17,662 nucleotides of DNA from Blastocatellia bacterium (GTDB lineage: Bacteria > Acidobacteriota > Blastocatellia > Pyrinomonadales > Pyrinomonadaceae). The stretch is from contig JACDAK010000174.1 in assembly GCA_013695495.1 (NCBI GenBank), forward strand, positions 1 through 17,662, written 5' to 3'. The notes beneath the pieces were generated by a model that saw nothing but the letters and a program-made list of their open reading frames with translations, was not told the DNA's origin and searched no databases. This document shows, piece after piece, positions 6,830-14,139 of this stretch. The stretch's first letter is position 1; each line of letters opens with the position of its first letter. Position numbers and translations under genes: made by a program.

Positions 6830-7679
6830 AGGTGGGCGATTGGTATGTTACGCCGAAAGTGACGCCGCTGCGCGGGCTGTAGCGGGTGATGCCAAAGATG
6901 GCGGCGGCATCGAACCGGAGTCCCGATGCCCGAACCTGCGGCCCGATTCGAAATTCACCGACGCTTTCCGTTCCCAACGGAGCTCCCCCGCCACGGGTGT
7001 TCGCGCGGCCGTAAACCTCACTTGCGATGTTAACGTTGTCAGTCACCCGAAAGATCCCAGCAAGGCCGTAAAGCAACACGTCGTTCTGAGAAAAGCTTCC
7101 CAGAGGAGCATTCATTATGCCAAGTCCGAGATTGCCGTAGATGTTGGCTCTCGCTGCACGGCCCGGCTCCTTCCCAAATTTCTTCTGAACGATCACCTTG
7201 TTGAAGATGTTGATCTGATTAGTTCCGATGCCGCGAGCCTGGTCGGTATTAGGCATTTGAAAGCCGAACTTCATTCCCAGCGCCGGCAAATTCCGGGTTT
7301 CGCTGAAGAGTTTTATCTTCGCTGACACAGTGAAATCGTCAAAATCATTAGTCGAATTCCCCCGGATGTTCAACGGGATCGGAGACGGGATAGTTTCGGA
7401 ATTGATCGCAAGGAAGTTTTGCACGGAACCTTGAATCTGAATTTCGACATTCGACGCGAAGCCCTGCCTTATGCGGATGTCGGCGATGCGAGTAAGGTCA
7501 CCCCTTAGACCAGAAAGCGGAAACTTGACGTTCTGCAGAAAATCGACGCCCACGCCTATTTCGAGAGCGCCGGCTGGCGTTATGTCGATATCGTCCGTGA
7601 TCAGCGGGCGCTGCTGACCTGTTATCGCAATGACCGATGCGAGAAGGATCAACAGAAGAAATGTGCAGCGCTTCATCAT
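6810..7679 (-). CDS. Exported outer-membrane beta-barrel-like protein of unknown function
   Basis: 289 residues. It starts with a Sec signal peptide (MMKRC, then LLLILLASVIAITG, likely cut before QQ at 22). The rest is rich in alternating polar/hydrophobic strands, lacks long hydrophobic helices and ends in VTYQSPTFIPI, consistent with an outer-membrane barrel resembling the transporter/MetA-pathway type proteins. I do not assign a substrate. Two adjacent ATG codons (7679 and 7676) can serve as start; TATACC lies just upstream, which would leave practically no leader if it is the -10. The 3' end runs 20 bp into thiD on the other strand, and no terminator is seen between the two. Confidence 0.72.
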   Translation of the reverse strand: MMKRCTFLLLILLASVIAITGQQRPLITDDIDITPAGALEIGVGVDFLQNVKFPLSGLRGDLTRIADIRIRQGFASNVEIQIQGSVQNFLAINSETIPSPIPLNIRGNSTNDFDDFTVSAKIKLFSETRNLPALGMKFGFQMPNTDQARGIGTNQINIFNKVIVQKKFGKEPGRAARANIYGNLGLGIMNAPLGSFSQNDVLLYGLAGIFRVTDNVNIASEVYGRANTRGGGAPLGTESVGEFRIGPQVRASGLRFDAAAIFGITRYSPRSGVTFGVTYQSPTFIPIAQ

Positions 7680-7776
7680 TGGTATAATCGCATCGCTTGC
7701 ATTGAAAGTAAACAGAAGAGCCGGAGATCCACAGACAGACGTTTTCTCCTTTGATTTTGGACAATCAAGTTGAAAG

Positions 7777-7806
7777 TTGGCAGAATTGTCAGGTAACCGA
7801 TATCGT
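7777..7806 (+). promoter_or_regulatory. Putative promoter for the chlorite dismutase-family gene
   Basis: TTGGCA (7777-7782) and TATCGT (7801-7806), 18 bp apart, stand upstream of the ATG at 7820. Initiation near 7813 would leave a leader of only a few bases, and no Shine-Dalgarno is visible. The call is weak. The remainder of the 140-bp divergent intergenic region has no other clear structure. Confidence 0.3.
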
Positions 7807-7819
7807 GGTTTGATGTTTT

Positions 7820-8584
7820 ATGCCGGTAGAAATCGTTAATTCCCGTAAGGATCATTCAGACGGCTCGGGTCTGAGGCTCGTCGAAGGGCCCAAAACGACG
7901 GCATCCGGGCCGGAAGTAGAGAAGCAGTTCGTAAACTTCATGTTTTTTCGGATGAGTCCGGACTGGCGAAGGATCGAGAGTGACAAGAAGGAGCAATACC
8001 AACGAGAGTTCGAAACGGTTTTTAATGAATTTCACGACGATCTGCTGCTGTTCTCGTATTCGCTTGTTGGGTTCGACTCAAAAGCGGATCTCATGCTGTG
8101 GCGGATCGGGACATCGCTCGATACGATACAGGAAATGACTGCCCGGCTCTATCGCACAAATCTGGGCAGTTACCTCGTCGCGGCGGACAATCATCTGGCG
8201 ATCACGAAAAAGATGATGTTCGTCAGCAACAGCAGCGAGGACCGCTTTCACGTCGGTGCGGGAGAGAAGCAATACCATTTCGTCTATCCCTGTGCAAAAC
8301 ACAAGGATTGGTATGAAAAGACTATCGAGGAACGCGATGCGTTGGTGGAAGAGAATTTTATGGTCGGCAGAAAGTTCCCGAACATAAAGATCCATATGAC
8401 GCACGCCTTCGGGTTCAGCGAACAGGAATACATTATCTCGTTCGAAACGGATGAACCGCGAGATTTCCTCGCGCTGGCTGAAGAACTGAGGCAGACGCCC
8501 GGCAATAAGCTCTCGCTGCGCGGAATGCCGGTCTATACCTGTCGGCAGCGGCCGCTGATCGAGTGTCTGGAGGCTCTCGGCTAA
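7820..8584 (+). CDS. Chlorite dismutase/HemQ-family protein lacking the usual heme ligand
   Basis: 254 residues with the family's ferredoxin-like tandem fold. It shows QFVNFMFFRMSPDWR (36-50), SYSLVGFDSKADLMLW, FVYPCAKHKDWYE, EERDALVEE, VGRKFPNIK and YIISFETDEPRDFLAL. In chlorite dismutases and HemQ a His in the E-H segment before the YP motif binds heme iron. Here the aligned residue is Asn179 (AAT at 8354-8356), and the distal Arg of true chlorite dismutases aligns with Ile191. The alignment is by eye against remembered family sequences. Chlorite degradation is therefore unlikely; coproheme decarboxylation, a non-heme or a structural role are open. The stop overlaps the acylphosphatase start (TAATG), so the two genes are coupled. 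Confidence 0.85.
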   Translation: MPVEIVNSRKDHSDGSGLRLVEGPKTTASGPEVEKQFVNFMFFRMSPDWRRIESDKKEQYQREFETVFNEFHDDLLLFSYSLVGFDSKADLMLWRIGTSLDTIQEMTARLYRTNLGSYLVAADNHLAITKKMMFVSNSSEDRFHVGAGEKQYHFVYPCAKHKDWYEKTIEERDALVEENFMVGRKFPNIKIHMTHAFGFSEQEYIISFETDEPRDFLALAEELRQTPGNKLSLRGMPVYTCRQRPLIECLEALG

Positions 8585-8859
8585 TGCAAATCGCTCGGCG
8601 GTACCTCATCAGAGGCGAGGTTCAGGGGGTCGGGTTCCGGTACTTCGCACAGCGCTCGGCCGCGCGTCACCAGGTCCACGGGTACGTGAAGAACCTCGAT
8701 GACGGAAGTGTTGAGGCTTTTGCCCAGGGACCCGAAAACAGCGTCAAGGATTTCATGGAAGACCTTGCCGCGGGGCCGGCGCATTCACGGGTCAGCGATA
8801 TGGAAGAGACGGTGGTTGAACCTGAACGGGCCTACTCGTCGTTTCGCATAGAAAGATAA
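8584..8859 (+). CDS. acyP: Acylphosphatase
   Basis: Small cytosolic enzyme hydrolysing acyl phosphates such as acetyl phosphate or carbamoyl phosphate. 91 residues, the usual size. GEVQGVGFRYFAQ (11-23) contains the phosphate-binding loop and catalytic Arg19; GYVKNLDDGSVE (33-44) contains catalytic Asn37. The ATG at 8584 shares one base with the preceding stop (TAATG), which fixes the start by coupling and matches the family N-terminus. The adenine phosphoribosyltransferase gene follows after 32 bp. Confidence 0.94.
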   Translation: MQIARRYLIRGEVQGVGFRYFAQRSAARHQVHGYVKNLDDGSVEAFAQGPENSVKDFMEDLAAGPAHSRVSDMEETVVEPERAYSSFRIER

Positions 8860-8891
8860 CGCTAGAATTGAGACAGGAATACTTACATTAA

Positions 8892-9413
8892 ATGGAAGAA
8901 CTAAGAAAATTAATTCGCGAGGTGCCTGATTTTCCGAAAGAAGGCATAAATTTTTATGATATTACGACCTTGCTGAAAGATGCGTCCGGGTTGGAGCAGG
9001 CGATCGATGCAATGACGGAGCTGTGTCGCGGGCTGGATGTCGATACGATCATAGGGATCGAATCGCGGGGATTCATATTCGGAGCACCGCTGGCATATCA
9101 ACTCGGGACGGGTTTTATTCCGGTGCGGAAGTCAAAAAAGCTTCCCGCCGAGATCGTATCCGTTTCTTATGACTTGGAGTACGGCCAAGATTCGCTGGAG
9201 ATGCACAAGGATGCGATCGGCGAAGGCCATAAGGTGTTGATAGTGGACGACCTTCTGGCAACGGGCGGTACTGCCAAAGCAGTGGCAGACCTGGTGGAGA
9301 GCGTCAACGGCAAGGTTGTCGGGATTCACGTGCTGGTCGAGCTTGCATTTCTGAAGGGCCGCGACAAGCTTTCTGGCTACGACGTTAAGTCGCTTGTCAC
9401 CTACGCTTCATGA
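8892..9413 (+). CDS. apt: Adenine phosphoribosyltransferase
   Basis: Purine-salvage enzyme converting adenine and PRPP to AMP. 173 residues, typical. The N-terminus has IREVPDFPKEGINFYDIT, diagnostic for APRT. ESRGFIFGAPLA (57-68) and PVRKSKKLP follow, and the PRPP-binding loop VLIVDDLLATGGT is at 115-127. The tRNA-Arg gene begins 7 bases after the stop codon, with no terminator between, so the tRNA is probably cotranscribed. An AGGA lies about 14 bases upstream of the ATG, a poor ribosome site. Confidence 0.96.
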   Translation: MEELRKLIREVPDFPKEGINFYDITTLLKDASGLEQAIDAMTELCRGLDVDTIIGIESRGFIFGAPLAYQLGTGFIPVRKSKKLPAEIVSVSYDLEYGQDSLEMHKDAIGEGHKVLIVDDLLATGGTAKAVADLVESVNGKVVGIHVLVELAFLKGRDKLSGYDVKSLVTYAS

Positions 9414-9420
9414 CCTCACC

Positions 9421-9497
9421 GCTCCCGTAGCTCAGTTGGATAGAGCGTTCGCCTCCTAAGTGAAAGGTCGGTGGTTCGAATCCACCCGGGAGCACCA
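9421..9497 (+). tRNA. tRNA-Arg, anticodon CCT, with encoded CCA
   Basis: A 77-nt cloverleaf: acceptor arms GCTCCCG (9421-9427) and CGGGAGC (9487-9493), D-loop AGCTCAGTTGGATAGAGC, and anticodon stem TTCGC/GTGAA (one G-T pair) around the loop CTCCTAA, giving anticodon CCT, which reads AGG. The T-arm is GGTGG-TTCGAAT-CCACC. The discriminator is A9494 and CCA is encoded at 9495-9497. Downstream, 9498-9568 holds a bulged hairpin (about 9512-9534) without a T run and nothing else recognisable. Confidence 0.97.
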
Positions 9498-9568
9498 ATA
9501 GAAACAATAACACCGCTGGATGTAAATCCGGTGAGGAATGAGGTGGTCTGCGCGAAATGCGGTTGGGC

Positions 9569-9844
9569 TTACCTTTGAATGGGAACGCGTCTAGATTTAT
9601 CGAGTGGAAGCCCCGCGTTAGACAGCCGCGCCTTCAGCGACGATAATGCGGTCGGTGGTGACTTGGGCGGTTCCGAGTCTCCCATTCCGCTCATGAAAGC
9701 TCGAGCTTCGTCCTTGCCGCTGGCTGCCTTGTGTCCAACCATCGCGAAAGTGAAATCGTCAGTGCAGTGGGCAAGAACGCCCTCGATATCGTTTGTTTCA
9801 AATGCGTTGTTGATCGCTCCTACAATCTGATTCTTATCTGTCAT
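9569..9844 (-). pseudogene. Frameshifted SnoaL/NTF2-like protein remnant
   Basis: The first 50 or so residues (INNAFETNDIEGVLAHCTDDFTF split over 10-32, then FMSGMG) look like the N-terminal half of a SnoaL-like/NTF2-fold domain, normally about 120-150 residues. Around 9660-9663 the frame breaks. The next frame reads TTDRIIVAEGAAV, a plausible continuation of such a domain, before a TAA. Restoring one base there (AAG-TC to AAG-ATC) would join both parts as PPKITTDRIIVAEG. After that the sequence has stops in all readings I tried. The ribosome site AAGGAG with 6-base spacing before the ATG is excellent, so the gene was probably functional recently. The degraded C-terminus argues for a pseudogene; a single sequencing error would not repair it. 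Confidence 0.6.
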
Positions 9845-9853
9845 TGCTTCTCC

Positions 9854-9925
9854 TTAGGCCCTTTCGCCGAGTTCACTCAAGAGACGGTCGGCCTCTTCGC
9901 GGCTGTCCGGGCTGACGGCGATCGA
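9854..9925 (-). pseudogene. 3' remnant of a VOC (PhnB-like) family gene
   Basis: The minus strand encodes AVSPDSREEADRLLSELGERA followed by a stop at 9854-9856, in two pieces AVSPDSREEADR and LLSELGERA. The S-x-D-S-x-E-E-A-D-R-L pattern is typical of the C-terminal helix region of PhnB/glyoxalase-like VOC proteins. The frame begins right at the T-tract of the typA terminator, so the 5' part of the gene is missing. The stop overlaps the AAGGAG of the SnoaL-like remnant, showing that the two once formed an operon. Confidence 0.5.
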
Positions 9926-9948
9926 AAAAAAAGCGGCTGGAGCCGCTT
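9925..9948 (-). terminator. Intrinsic terminator of typA
   Basis: On the minus strand AAGCGGCT (9948-9941) pairs with AGCCGCTT (9938-9931) across a 2-nt gap, giving a usable 7-bp stem with a 4-nt loop, followed by eight T including the stem end (9932-9925). It starts about 25 bases after the typA stop and closes the typA transcript. Confidence 0.88.
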
Positions 9949-9972
9949 AGTTAAGTTAGAGTTGTCAGACAC

Positions 9973-11784
9973 TTATTTCTTGGGACGCTCGTTCGCTTTG
10001 AGTACGCGTTTGCGGAGGCGGATGGACTTTGGCGTGACCTCGATGAGTTCGTCGTCGGCGATGAATTCGAGTGCACGCTCAAGCGACATATCCCGGATGG
10101 GTACAAGGCGCATGGCCTCGTCTGCGGAGGTGGTGCGCATATTCGAGAGCTTCTTTTCTTTGATCGCGTTGACGTCGAGGTCGACGGCGCGGGCGTTCTC
10201 GCCGACGATCATTCCCTCATAAACCTTGATGCCGGGTTTGATGAAAAGCGTGCCGCGTTCTTGAAGGTTGTAAAGGGCGTAAGTTGTGGATTCGCCCATG
10301 CGATCGGAGACGAGCGAGCCGGTGCTGCGGTTCTTCATTTCGCCCTGCCATTTGTCGAATCGCAGGAAAATGGTGTTAAGAAGGCCGGTGCCTTTCGTTT
10401 CTGTGAGAAACTCGCCGCGAAAGCCGATGAGGCCGCGTGAAGGGATCTCGTACTCTAAACGTACACGACCGGAGCCGTTATTGATCATCTTGGTCATCTG
10501 CCCCTTGCGGCGGCCTAGCGCTTCGGTGACGACGCCGATGAATTCATCCGGCACGTCAACGACTACTTGCTCGAACGGTTCGAGAGTTTCACCTGTTTTC
10601 TCGTCCTTCTGGGTGATGACCTCGGGTTTTGATACTTGAACCTCGTAGCCTTCGCGCCGCATCATTTCGATGAGAATCGCCAACTGGAGCTCGCCGCGTC
10701 CCGATACTTTGAATTGCTCGGCTGCTTCGGTCTCGGTGACGCGGAGTGCGACGTTGCCGAGCAGTTCGCGTTCGAGGCGATCTTTGATCTGACGGGATGT
10801 GACGAATTTGCCGTCGATCCCGGAGAAGGGCGACGTGTTGACGCCAAAAATCATTGAGATTGTCGGCTCATCGACGGCGATGATCGGCAACGGCGCGGGA
10901 TTCTCGGGGGACGTGATCGTCTCCCCGATGTTGATGTCGTCGAAACCTGCCAGAGCGACGATCTCGCCGACGCCGGCTTTATCAACGCTCTTTCGATCGA
11001 GTCCCTCGAAAACGAAGAGTTCCTTGACACGCGTCTTCTGGGTTGAGCCGTCGAGTTTTGCGACGACGACTTCCTGATTCTTGCTGATCTCGCCGGAGAA
11101 CATACGGCCAATAGCAAGGCGGCCGACAAAGGCGTTGTAATCGATATTGGCGACAAGAAGTTGAAGGCTGTCGGCGCGAAGTTCGTGCGGCGCCGGAATC
11201 GTTTCGAGTATCTGATCGAAGAGCGGCTTGAGCGTCTTGGAATCTTCCTCGATGGTCTTTTTCGCGATACCGTCACGAGCGATGGCGTAAAGGATGGGGA
11301 ACTCGATCTGGTCATCTGACGCGCCGAGGTCGATAAAAAGGTCATAGATCTCGTTGACGACTTCTTCGGGGCGGGCGTCATGGCGGTCCATCTTGTTAAC
11401 GAGAGCGATGGCAGGCAGTTTGAGTTCTAGAGCTTTTCTTAGCACGAAACGGGTCTGCGGCAAACAGCCCTCGGCGGCGTCGACCAGGATGACGATGCCG
11501 TCGACCATCTTGAGCACGCGTTCTACCTCACCGCCAAAATCGGCGTGACCGGGTGTATCGACGATGTTGATCTTGTAATCGCCGTAACGCACCGAAGTGT
11601 TCTTGGCCATGATGGTGATGCCGCGTTCTTTTTCGAGGTCCATTGAATCCATCACGCGTTCGACGACTGCTTCGTTGTCACGGTAAGTGCCGGATTGCTG
11701 AAGCATGGCGTCAACGAGGGTGGTTTTGCCGTGATCGACGTGGGCGATAATCGCGATGTTTCTTATATTCTCTTTGCTGGTCAT
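9973..11784 (-). CDS. typA: Ribosome-associated GTPase TypA/BipA
   Basis: Translational GTPase that acts on ribosome assembly and stress adaptation. 603 residues, full length. G1 AHVDHGKT is at 14-21, the switch I segment KERGITI follows at 52-58, G3 DTPGH is at 76-80 and G4 NKMD at 130-133. EF-G-like domains follow, then the BipA-specific C-terminal part with SRGLIGFRGEFLTETKGTG (in parts: SRGLIGFRGEF, TETKGTG) and a basic end KSIRLRKRVL. The ATG has only a weak AAGGCGAG upstream. It stands alone between its own promoter and a strong terminator. Confidence 0.98.
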   Translation of the reverse strand: MTSKENIRNIAIIAHVDHGKTTLVDAMLQQSGTYRDNEAVVERVMDSMDLEKERGITIMAKNTSVRYGDYKINIVDTPGHADFGGEVERVLKMVDGIVILVDAAEGCLPQTRFVLRKALELKLPAIALVNKMDRHDARPEEVVNEIYDLFIDLGASDDQIEFPILYAIARDGIAKKTIEEDSKTLKPLFDQILETIPAPHELRADSLQLLVANIDYNAFVGRLAIGRMFSGEISKNQEVVVAKLDGSTQKTRVKELFVFEGLDRKSVDKAGVGEIVALAGFDDINIGETITSPENPAPLPIIAVDEPTISMIFGVNTSPFSGIDGKFVTSRQIKDRLERELLGNVALRVTETEAAEQFKVSGRGELQLAILIEMMRREGYEVQVSKPEVITQKDEKTGETLEPFEQVVVDVPDEFIGVVTEALGRRKGQMTKMINNGSGRVRLEYEIPSRGLIGFRGEFLTETKGTGLLNTIFLRFDKWQGEMKNRSTGSLVSDRMGESTTYALYNLQERGTLFIKPGIKVYEGMIVGENARAVDLDVNAIKEKKLSNMRTTSADEAMRLVPIRDMSLERALEFIADDELIEVTPKSIRLRKRVLKANERPKK

Positions 11785-11816
11785 AGTAGTGATCTCGCCT
11801 TAGTGGGCAATCGGCA

Positions 11817-11845
11817 ATAATGACGGATTTGGGCGGTATTTGCAA
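11817..11845 (-). promoter_or_regulatory. Putative promoter of typA
   Basis: TTGCAA (11845-11840) and CATTAT (11822-11817) lie 17 bp apart on the minus strand, the same -10 hexamer as the riboswitch promoter at 877-905. Initiation near 11810 gives a leader of about 25 bases to the typA ATG at 11784. Confidence 0.42.
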
Positions 11846-11859
11846 CGACGGAACAAATG

Positions 11860-11884
11860 AAAAAGCCGACCAACTTTCGTCGGC
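11860..11884 (-). terminator. Intrinsic terminator of the BON-domain gene
   Basis: On the minus strand GCCGAC (11884-11879) pairs with GTCGGC (11870-11865) around an 8-nt loop, followed by five T (11864-11860). It lies about 27 bases after the stop of the BON-domain gene and separates it from typA, which has its own promoter just downstream. Confidence 0.8.
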
Positions 11885-11910
11885 CGGCTATCGTTTGATT
11901 GTATTAACCC

Positions 11911-12462
11911 TTAGCGGGCAACGTCATTTTCGACAACGAGATTGTTCGTTACAGTGAAAGAGCTGGGAACGCTTCGGGCTGCAATATACATCATATTGTA
12001 GTCACCCCGGTTGCGAACCTTACCTTCGAGCGAGATATGACCATTGTTAACGATCAGCCTCACCGGAGGGTTTACCGGCCAAAGGTATCCTGAAAGGCCA
12101 CCCGTGTTCGCGATTCGCTGAGTCAGGGTACGCCTGATCTGGTCGTCAAAGCCTGACAGCGGCAGAAGCTGAATGTTGTTGATCACATGATTCACTCCTG
12201 AGATCCGCTTCACCGTACCTTCGGCATCGCTGCGGTTGATTGCGTTGCGAACGCTGCCGTTCAATGTAACTGTATCTCCCTTTACTTCAAATCCAATGTG
12301 GTCATAAAGCTCGTAGCGCGGAAGCCGCAAAATTCGTTTGTGAACTTCTTGTCCAATGGCGGTTGCTGATGCTTCATTGGAAAATCCTTGAGCGTTTATG
12401 GACATGAATGAGAACGCCATAGCGGCTATAGTAACGACGATAAAATTGCTTACTTTTTTCAT
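11911..12462 (-). CDS. Exported protein with two BON domains
   Basis: 183 residues. A Sec signal peptide (KK, then FIVVTIAAMAFSFMSINA) is probably cut near residue 25. Two BON domains follow, about 36-101 and about 105-178, each with the alpha-beta core and the central glycine in VTLNGSVRN (70-78) and ISLEGKVRN. BON domains, as in OsmY, bind phospholipid or peptidoglycan surfaces and are common in periplasmic stress proteins. The spacing LPRYELYDHIGFEV is typical of BON proteins in Acidobacteriota, from memory. A strong GGGAGGA ends 8 bases before the ATG, so high expression is likely. No lipobox Cys is present. Confidence 0.87.
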   Translation of the reverse strand: MKKVSNFIVVTIAAMAFSFMSINAQGFSNEASATAIGQEVHKRILRLPRYELYDHIGFEVKGDTVTLNGSVRNAINRSDAEGTVKRISGVNHVINNIQLLPLSGFDDQIRRTLTQRIANTGGLSGYLWPVNPPVRLIVNNGHISLEGKVRNRGDYNMMYIAARSVPSSFTVTNNLVVENDVAR

Positions 12463-12521
12463 TACTCAAGTCCTCCCTTTTTGATATATTCTGCCTCTTG
12501 TGGGCATCGGTTATTTGAGGA

Positions 12522-12549
12522 TATTTACCCCCAAAACGTTGTATGTTAA
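12522..12549 (-). promoter_or_regulatory. Possible promoter of the BON-domain gene
   Basis: TTAACA (12549-12544, one base off the -35 consensus) and TAAATA (12527-12522) are 16 bp apart on the minus strand, giving a leader of about 50 bases. The -10 match is poor, so this is only a suggestion. Confidence 0.3.
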
Positions 12550-12604
12550 ATGGTTGCCGCGGGAGATGGCGGGGTTGATGGGAAGACGATAATTGGACGC
12601 GCAA

Positions 12605-13066
12605 TTAGGCCTGCGGGTTGCCGAATTGTCGTAGAGCTTCGTAAAGCACGATGCCGACACTTGTGGCGAGGTTTAGGCTTCGGACGTCGGGATTCGACAT
12701 TGGAATCGTGAGGCAACTTTCGGGATGGCCCGCGAGCAGAGCTGCGGGCAGTCCACGAGTTTCAGGTCCGAAGACGAGGCAGTCGCCAACTTCGAAAGTG
12801 TGCTCAAAATAAGGCCGGTCGCACTTGGTGGAGAGATATAGGAAGCGGGCGTCTGGGAGTGCTGAGCGAAGCGCGGGGAGGTCAACGTGTCGATGCAGTT
12901 CGACATGCTCCCAATAATCGAGCCCTGAGCGTTTTAGGGTGCGATCGTCCATACGAAAGCCGGTGACGCCGACGATGTGTAACGGCGTGCGTGTGGCCGC
13001 ACATAGGCGAGCGATGTTACCGGTGTTCGGTGGGATCTCGGGTTCGTATAGTGCGATGTGGATCAT
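12605..13066 (-). CDS. trmL: tRNA (cytidine/uridine-34-2'-O)-methyltransferase
   Basis: SPOUT (SpoU-class) methyltransferase that 2'-O-methylates the wobble base of leucine tRNAs using SAM. 153 residues, the minimal single-domain size typical of TrmL. EPEIPPNTGNIARLCA (8-23) contains the conserved N-T-G-N-x-x-R motif 1. VFGPETRGLP is motif 2. IPM followed by RSLNLATSVGIVLYEALR is motif 3, forming the trefoil-knot SAM site. It has no clear Shine-Dalgarno. Downstream, 142 bases separate it from the BON-domain gene. Confidence 0.94.
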   Translation of the reverse strand: MIHIALYEPEIPPNTGNIARLCAATRTPLHIVGVTGFRMDDRTLKRSGLDYWEHVELHRHVDLPALRSALPDARFLYLSTKCDRPYFEHTFEVGDCLVFGPETRGLPAALLAGHPESCLTIPMSNPDVRSLNLATSVGIVLYEALRQFGNPQA

Positions 13067-13086
13067 ATTGCGTGAGTTAAACGTTA

Positions 13087-13098
13087 ATGTATATACAT
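13087..13098. promoter_or_regulatory. 12-bp perfect palindrome between divergent genes
   Basis: ATGTATATACAT is a perfect dyad 21 bp upstream of the trmL start and about 120 bp upstream of the divergent secreted-protein gene. It contains TATACA/TATATA, so it may simply hold the trmL -10 element, or be an operator. No matching -35 at good spacing was found. Confidence 0.3.
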
Positions 13099-13151
13099 CT
13101 TTTTGGCTTGTGGTGTCATCAACAAGTTTGGTGCAAATCGGCGGAATTTTG

Positions 13152-13175
13152 ATTGGCCAAAGATTATGTTAAAAT
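13152..13175 (+). promoter_or_regulatory. Extended -10 promoter for the secreted protein gene at 13220
   Basis: TGTTAAAAT (13167-13175) is an extended -10 element (TGn plus TAAAAT, 5/6 match). The -35 region is poor. Initiation near 13182 gives a 38-nt leader containing GGAGAA, which supports the GTG start at 13220 and rules out the upstream in-frame TTG and ATG. Confidence 0.45.
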
Positions 13176-13219
13176 TTCCGTTTGTAATCTCAAATCTCAC
13201 ACCCTGGAGAACTGTTTTA

Positions 13220-14059
13220 GTGAATTTTCGATCTAAGAATATTTTTGCGGCGATTTTGGCTGTCGGTTTATTTTCGGTAAGTATCTTAGCGCAGGATTCG
13301 ACGCCGACACCTGCGGCCACACCTTCGACGGGGCCGACGGCGGAGCAGCAGCGTGCGGCTGTTACGGCGAGCCGATCGGGGGAACTTACGGCTGAGCAGG
13401 TGGTAGAGTCTGCGATCGTTATTTACGGTTTTCCCGGGGGACGAAATACGCTGAACCAGATCCGCAAAACTACGTTTGAACGCGGAAAATCGAAGATAAT
13501 GAACGGCGACGGTTCGAGCCAGTCGGCGACATATCAGCGGTGGGTGCTTCGCGGAGACGACATGGACGCCGAGAAAGTCCGGCTGGACCAGGACTTTTCT
13601 ACCACGCGTTATGCGATGCTGCATAACAATTCAAAGATCTACGGCATTTTCAATAACACCGTGTTTATGCCGCGCGAAGATGCGGCGCGTTCGTTTGAGA
13701 ACCAGGTGATGCGCAGCCTCGACGCACTGCTTCGCTATAAAGAAAGCGGCTCGACCATAGAAATGGCTGGCAAAGAAAGGCAGATGGGTGTCGATTACAA
13801 CATGATCGACCTCACTGATAAAGCCGGGCGCAAGACGCGATTTTATGTAAGTGCCCGCACGTTTCGCGTGATGCTGCTTGAGTATGACGAAGGCGGCGTG
13901 AAATATACGCGGCGATTCTATGACCACCGTTATGCCCAGGGGACGCTGGTTCCTTTCCGCACGGTACTGCTCGCTGACGACAAGGTCATTGAGGAAACCG
14001 AGATCGGTACGATCACGTTCGGCCAGAAAGTTGACGAGTCGCTTTTCGTTGACGGCTAA
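13220..14059 (+). CDS. Secreted protein of unknown function
   Basis: 279 residues from a GTG start chosen because GGAGAA lies 8 bases upstream and because the translation then begins with a normal Sec signal peptide (FRSK, then IFAAILAVGLFSVSILA, cut before QDS at 25). A Pro/Thr/Ala-rich linker (about 27-45) follows. The folded part (about 58-277) begins with ELTAEQVVESAIVIYGFPGG and continues with beta-rich sequence such as GVDYNMIDLTDKAG and TRFYVSARTFRVMLLEY. The alternation of short strands around substrate-cup-like segments resembles LolA/outer-membrane lipoprotein-sorting-like proteins, but I cannot confirm that. It lacks a lipobox. Upstream in-frame starts (13103 TTG, 13166 ATG) lie before the likely transcription start. 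Confidence 0.75.
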   Translation: MNFRSKNIFAAILAVGLFSVSILAQDSTPTPAATPSTGPTAEQQRAAVTASRSGELTAEQVVESAIVIYGFPGGRNTLNQIRKTTFERGKSKIMNGDGSSQSATYQRWVLRGDDMDAEKVRLDQDFSTTRYAMLHNNSKIYGIFNNTVFMPREDAARSFENQVMRSLDALLRYKESGSTIEMAGKERQMGVDYNMIDLTDKAGRKTRFYVSARTFRVMLLEYDEGGVKYTRRFYDHRYAQGTLVPFRTVLLADDKVIEETEIGTITFGQKVDESLFVDG

Positions 14060-14139
14060 GCTCATTATTTGCAACTAAATCATCGCCCGTTGGTGGTAAC
14101 ACTCCGTCTCCCCTATCTTTTCACATAGGAGTTGCACCA

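Noticed and set aside
9498..9568. Terminator after the tRNA
   Set aside because: The only stem (about 9512-9534) is bulged and has no T run on the plus strand.
13103..13219. N-terminal extension of the secreted protein from an upstream TTG or the ATG at 13166
   Set aside because: It would push the signal peptide inside the protein, lacks a ribosome site and lies before the likely transcription start; GTG at 13220 has GGAGAA at good spacing.
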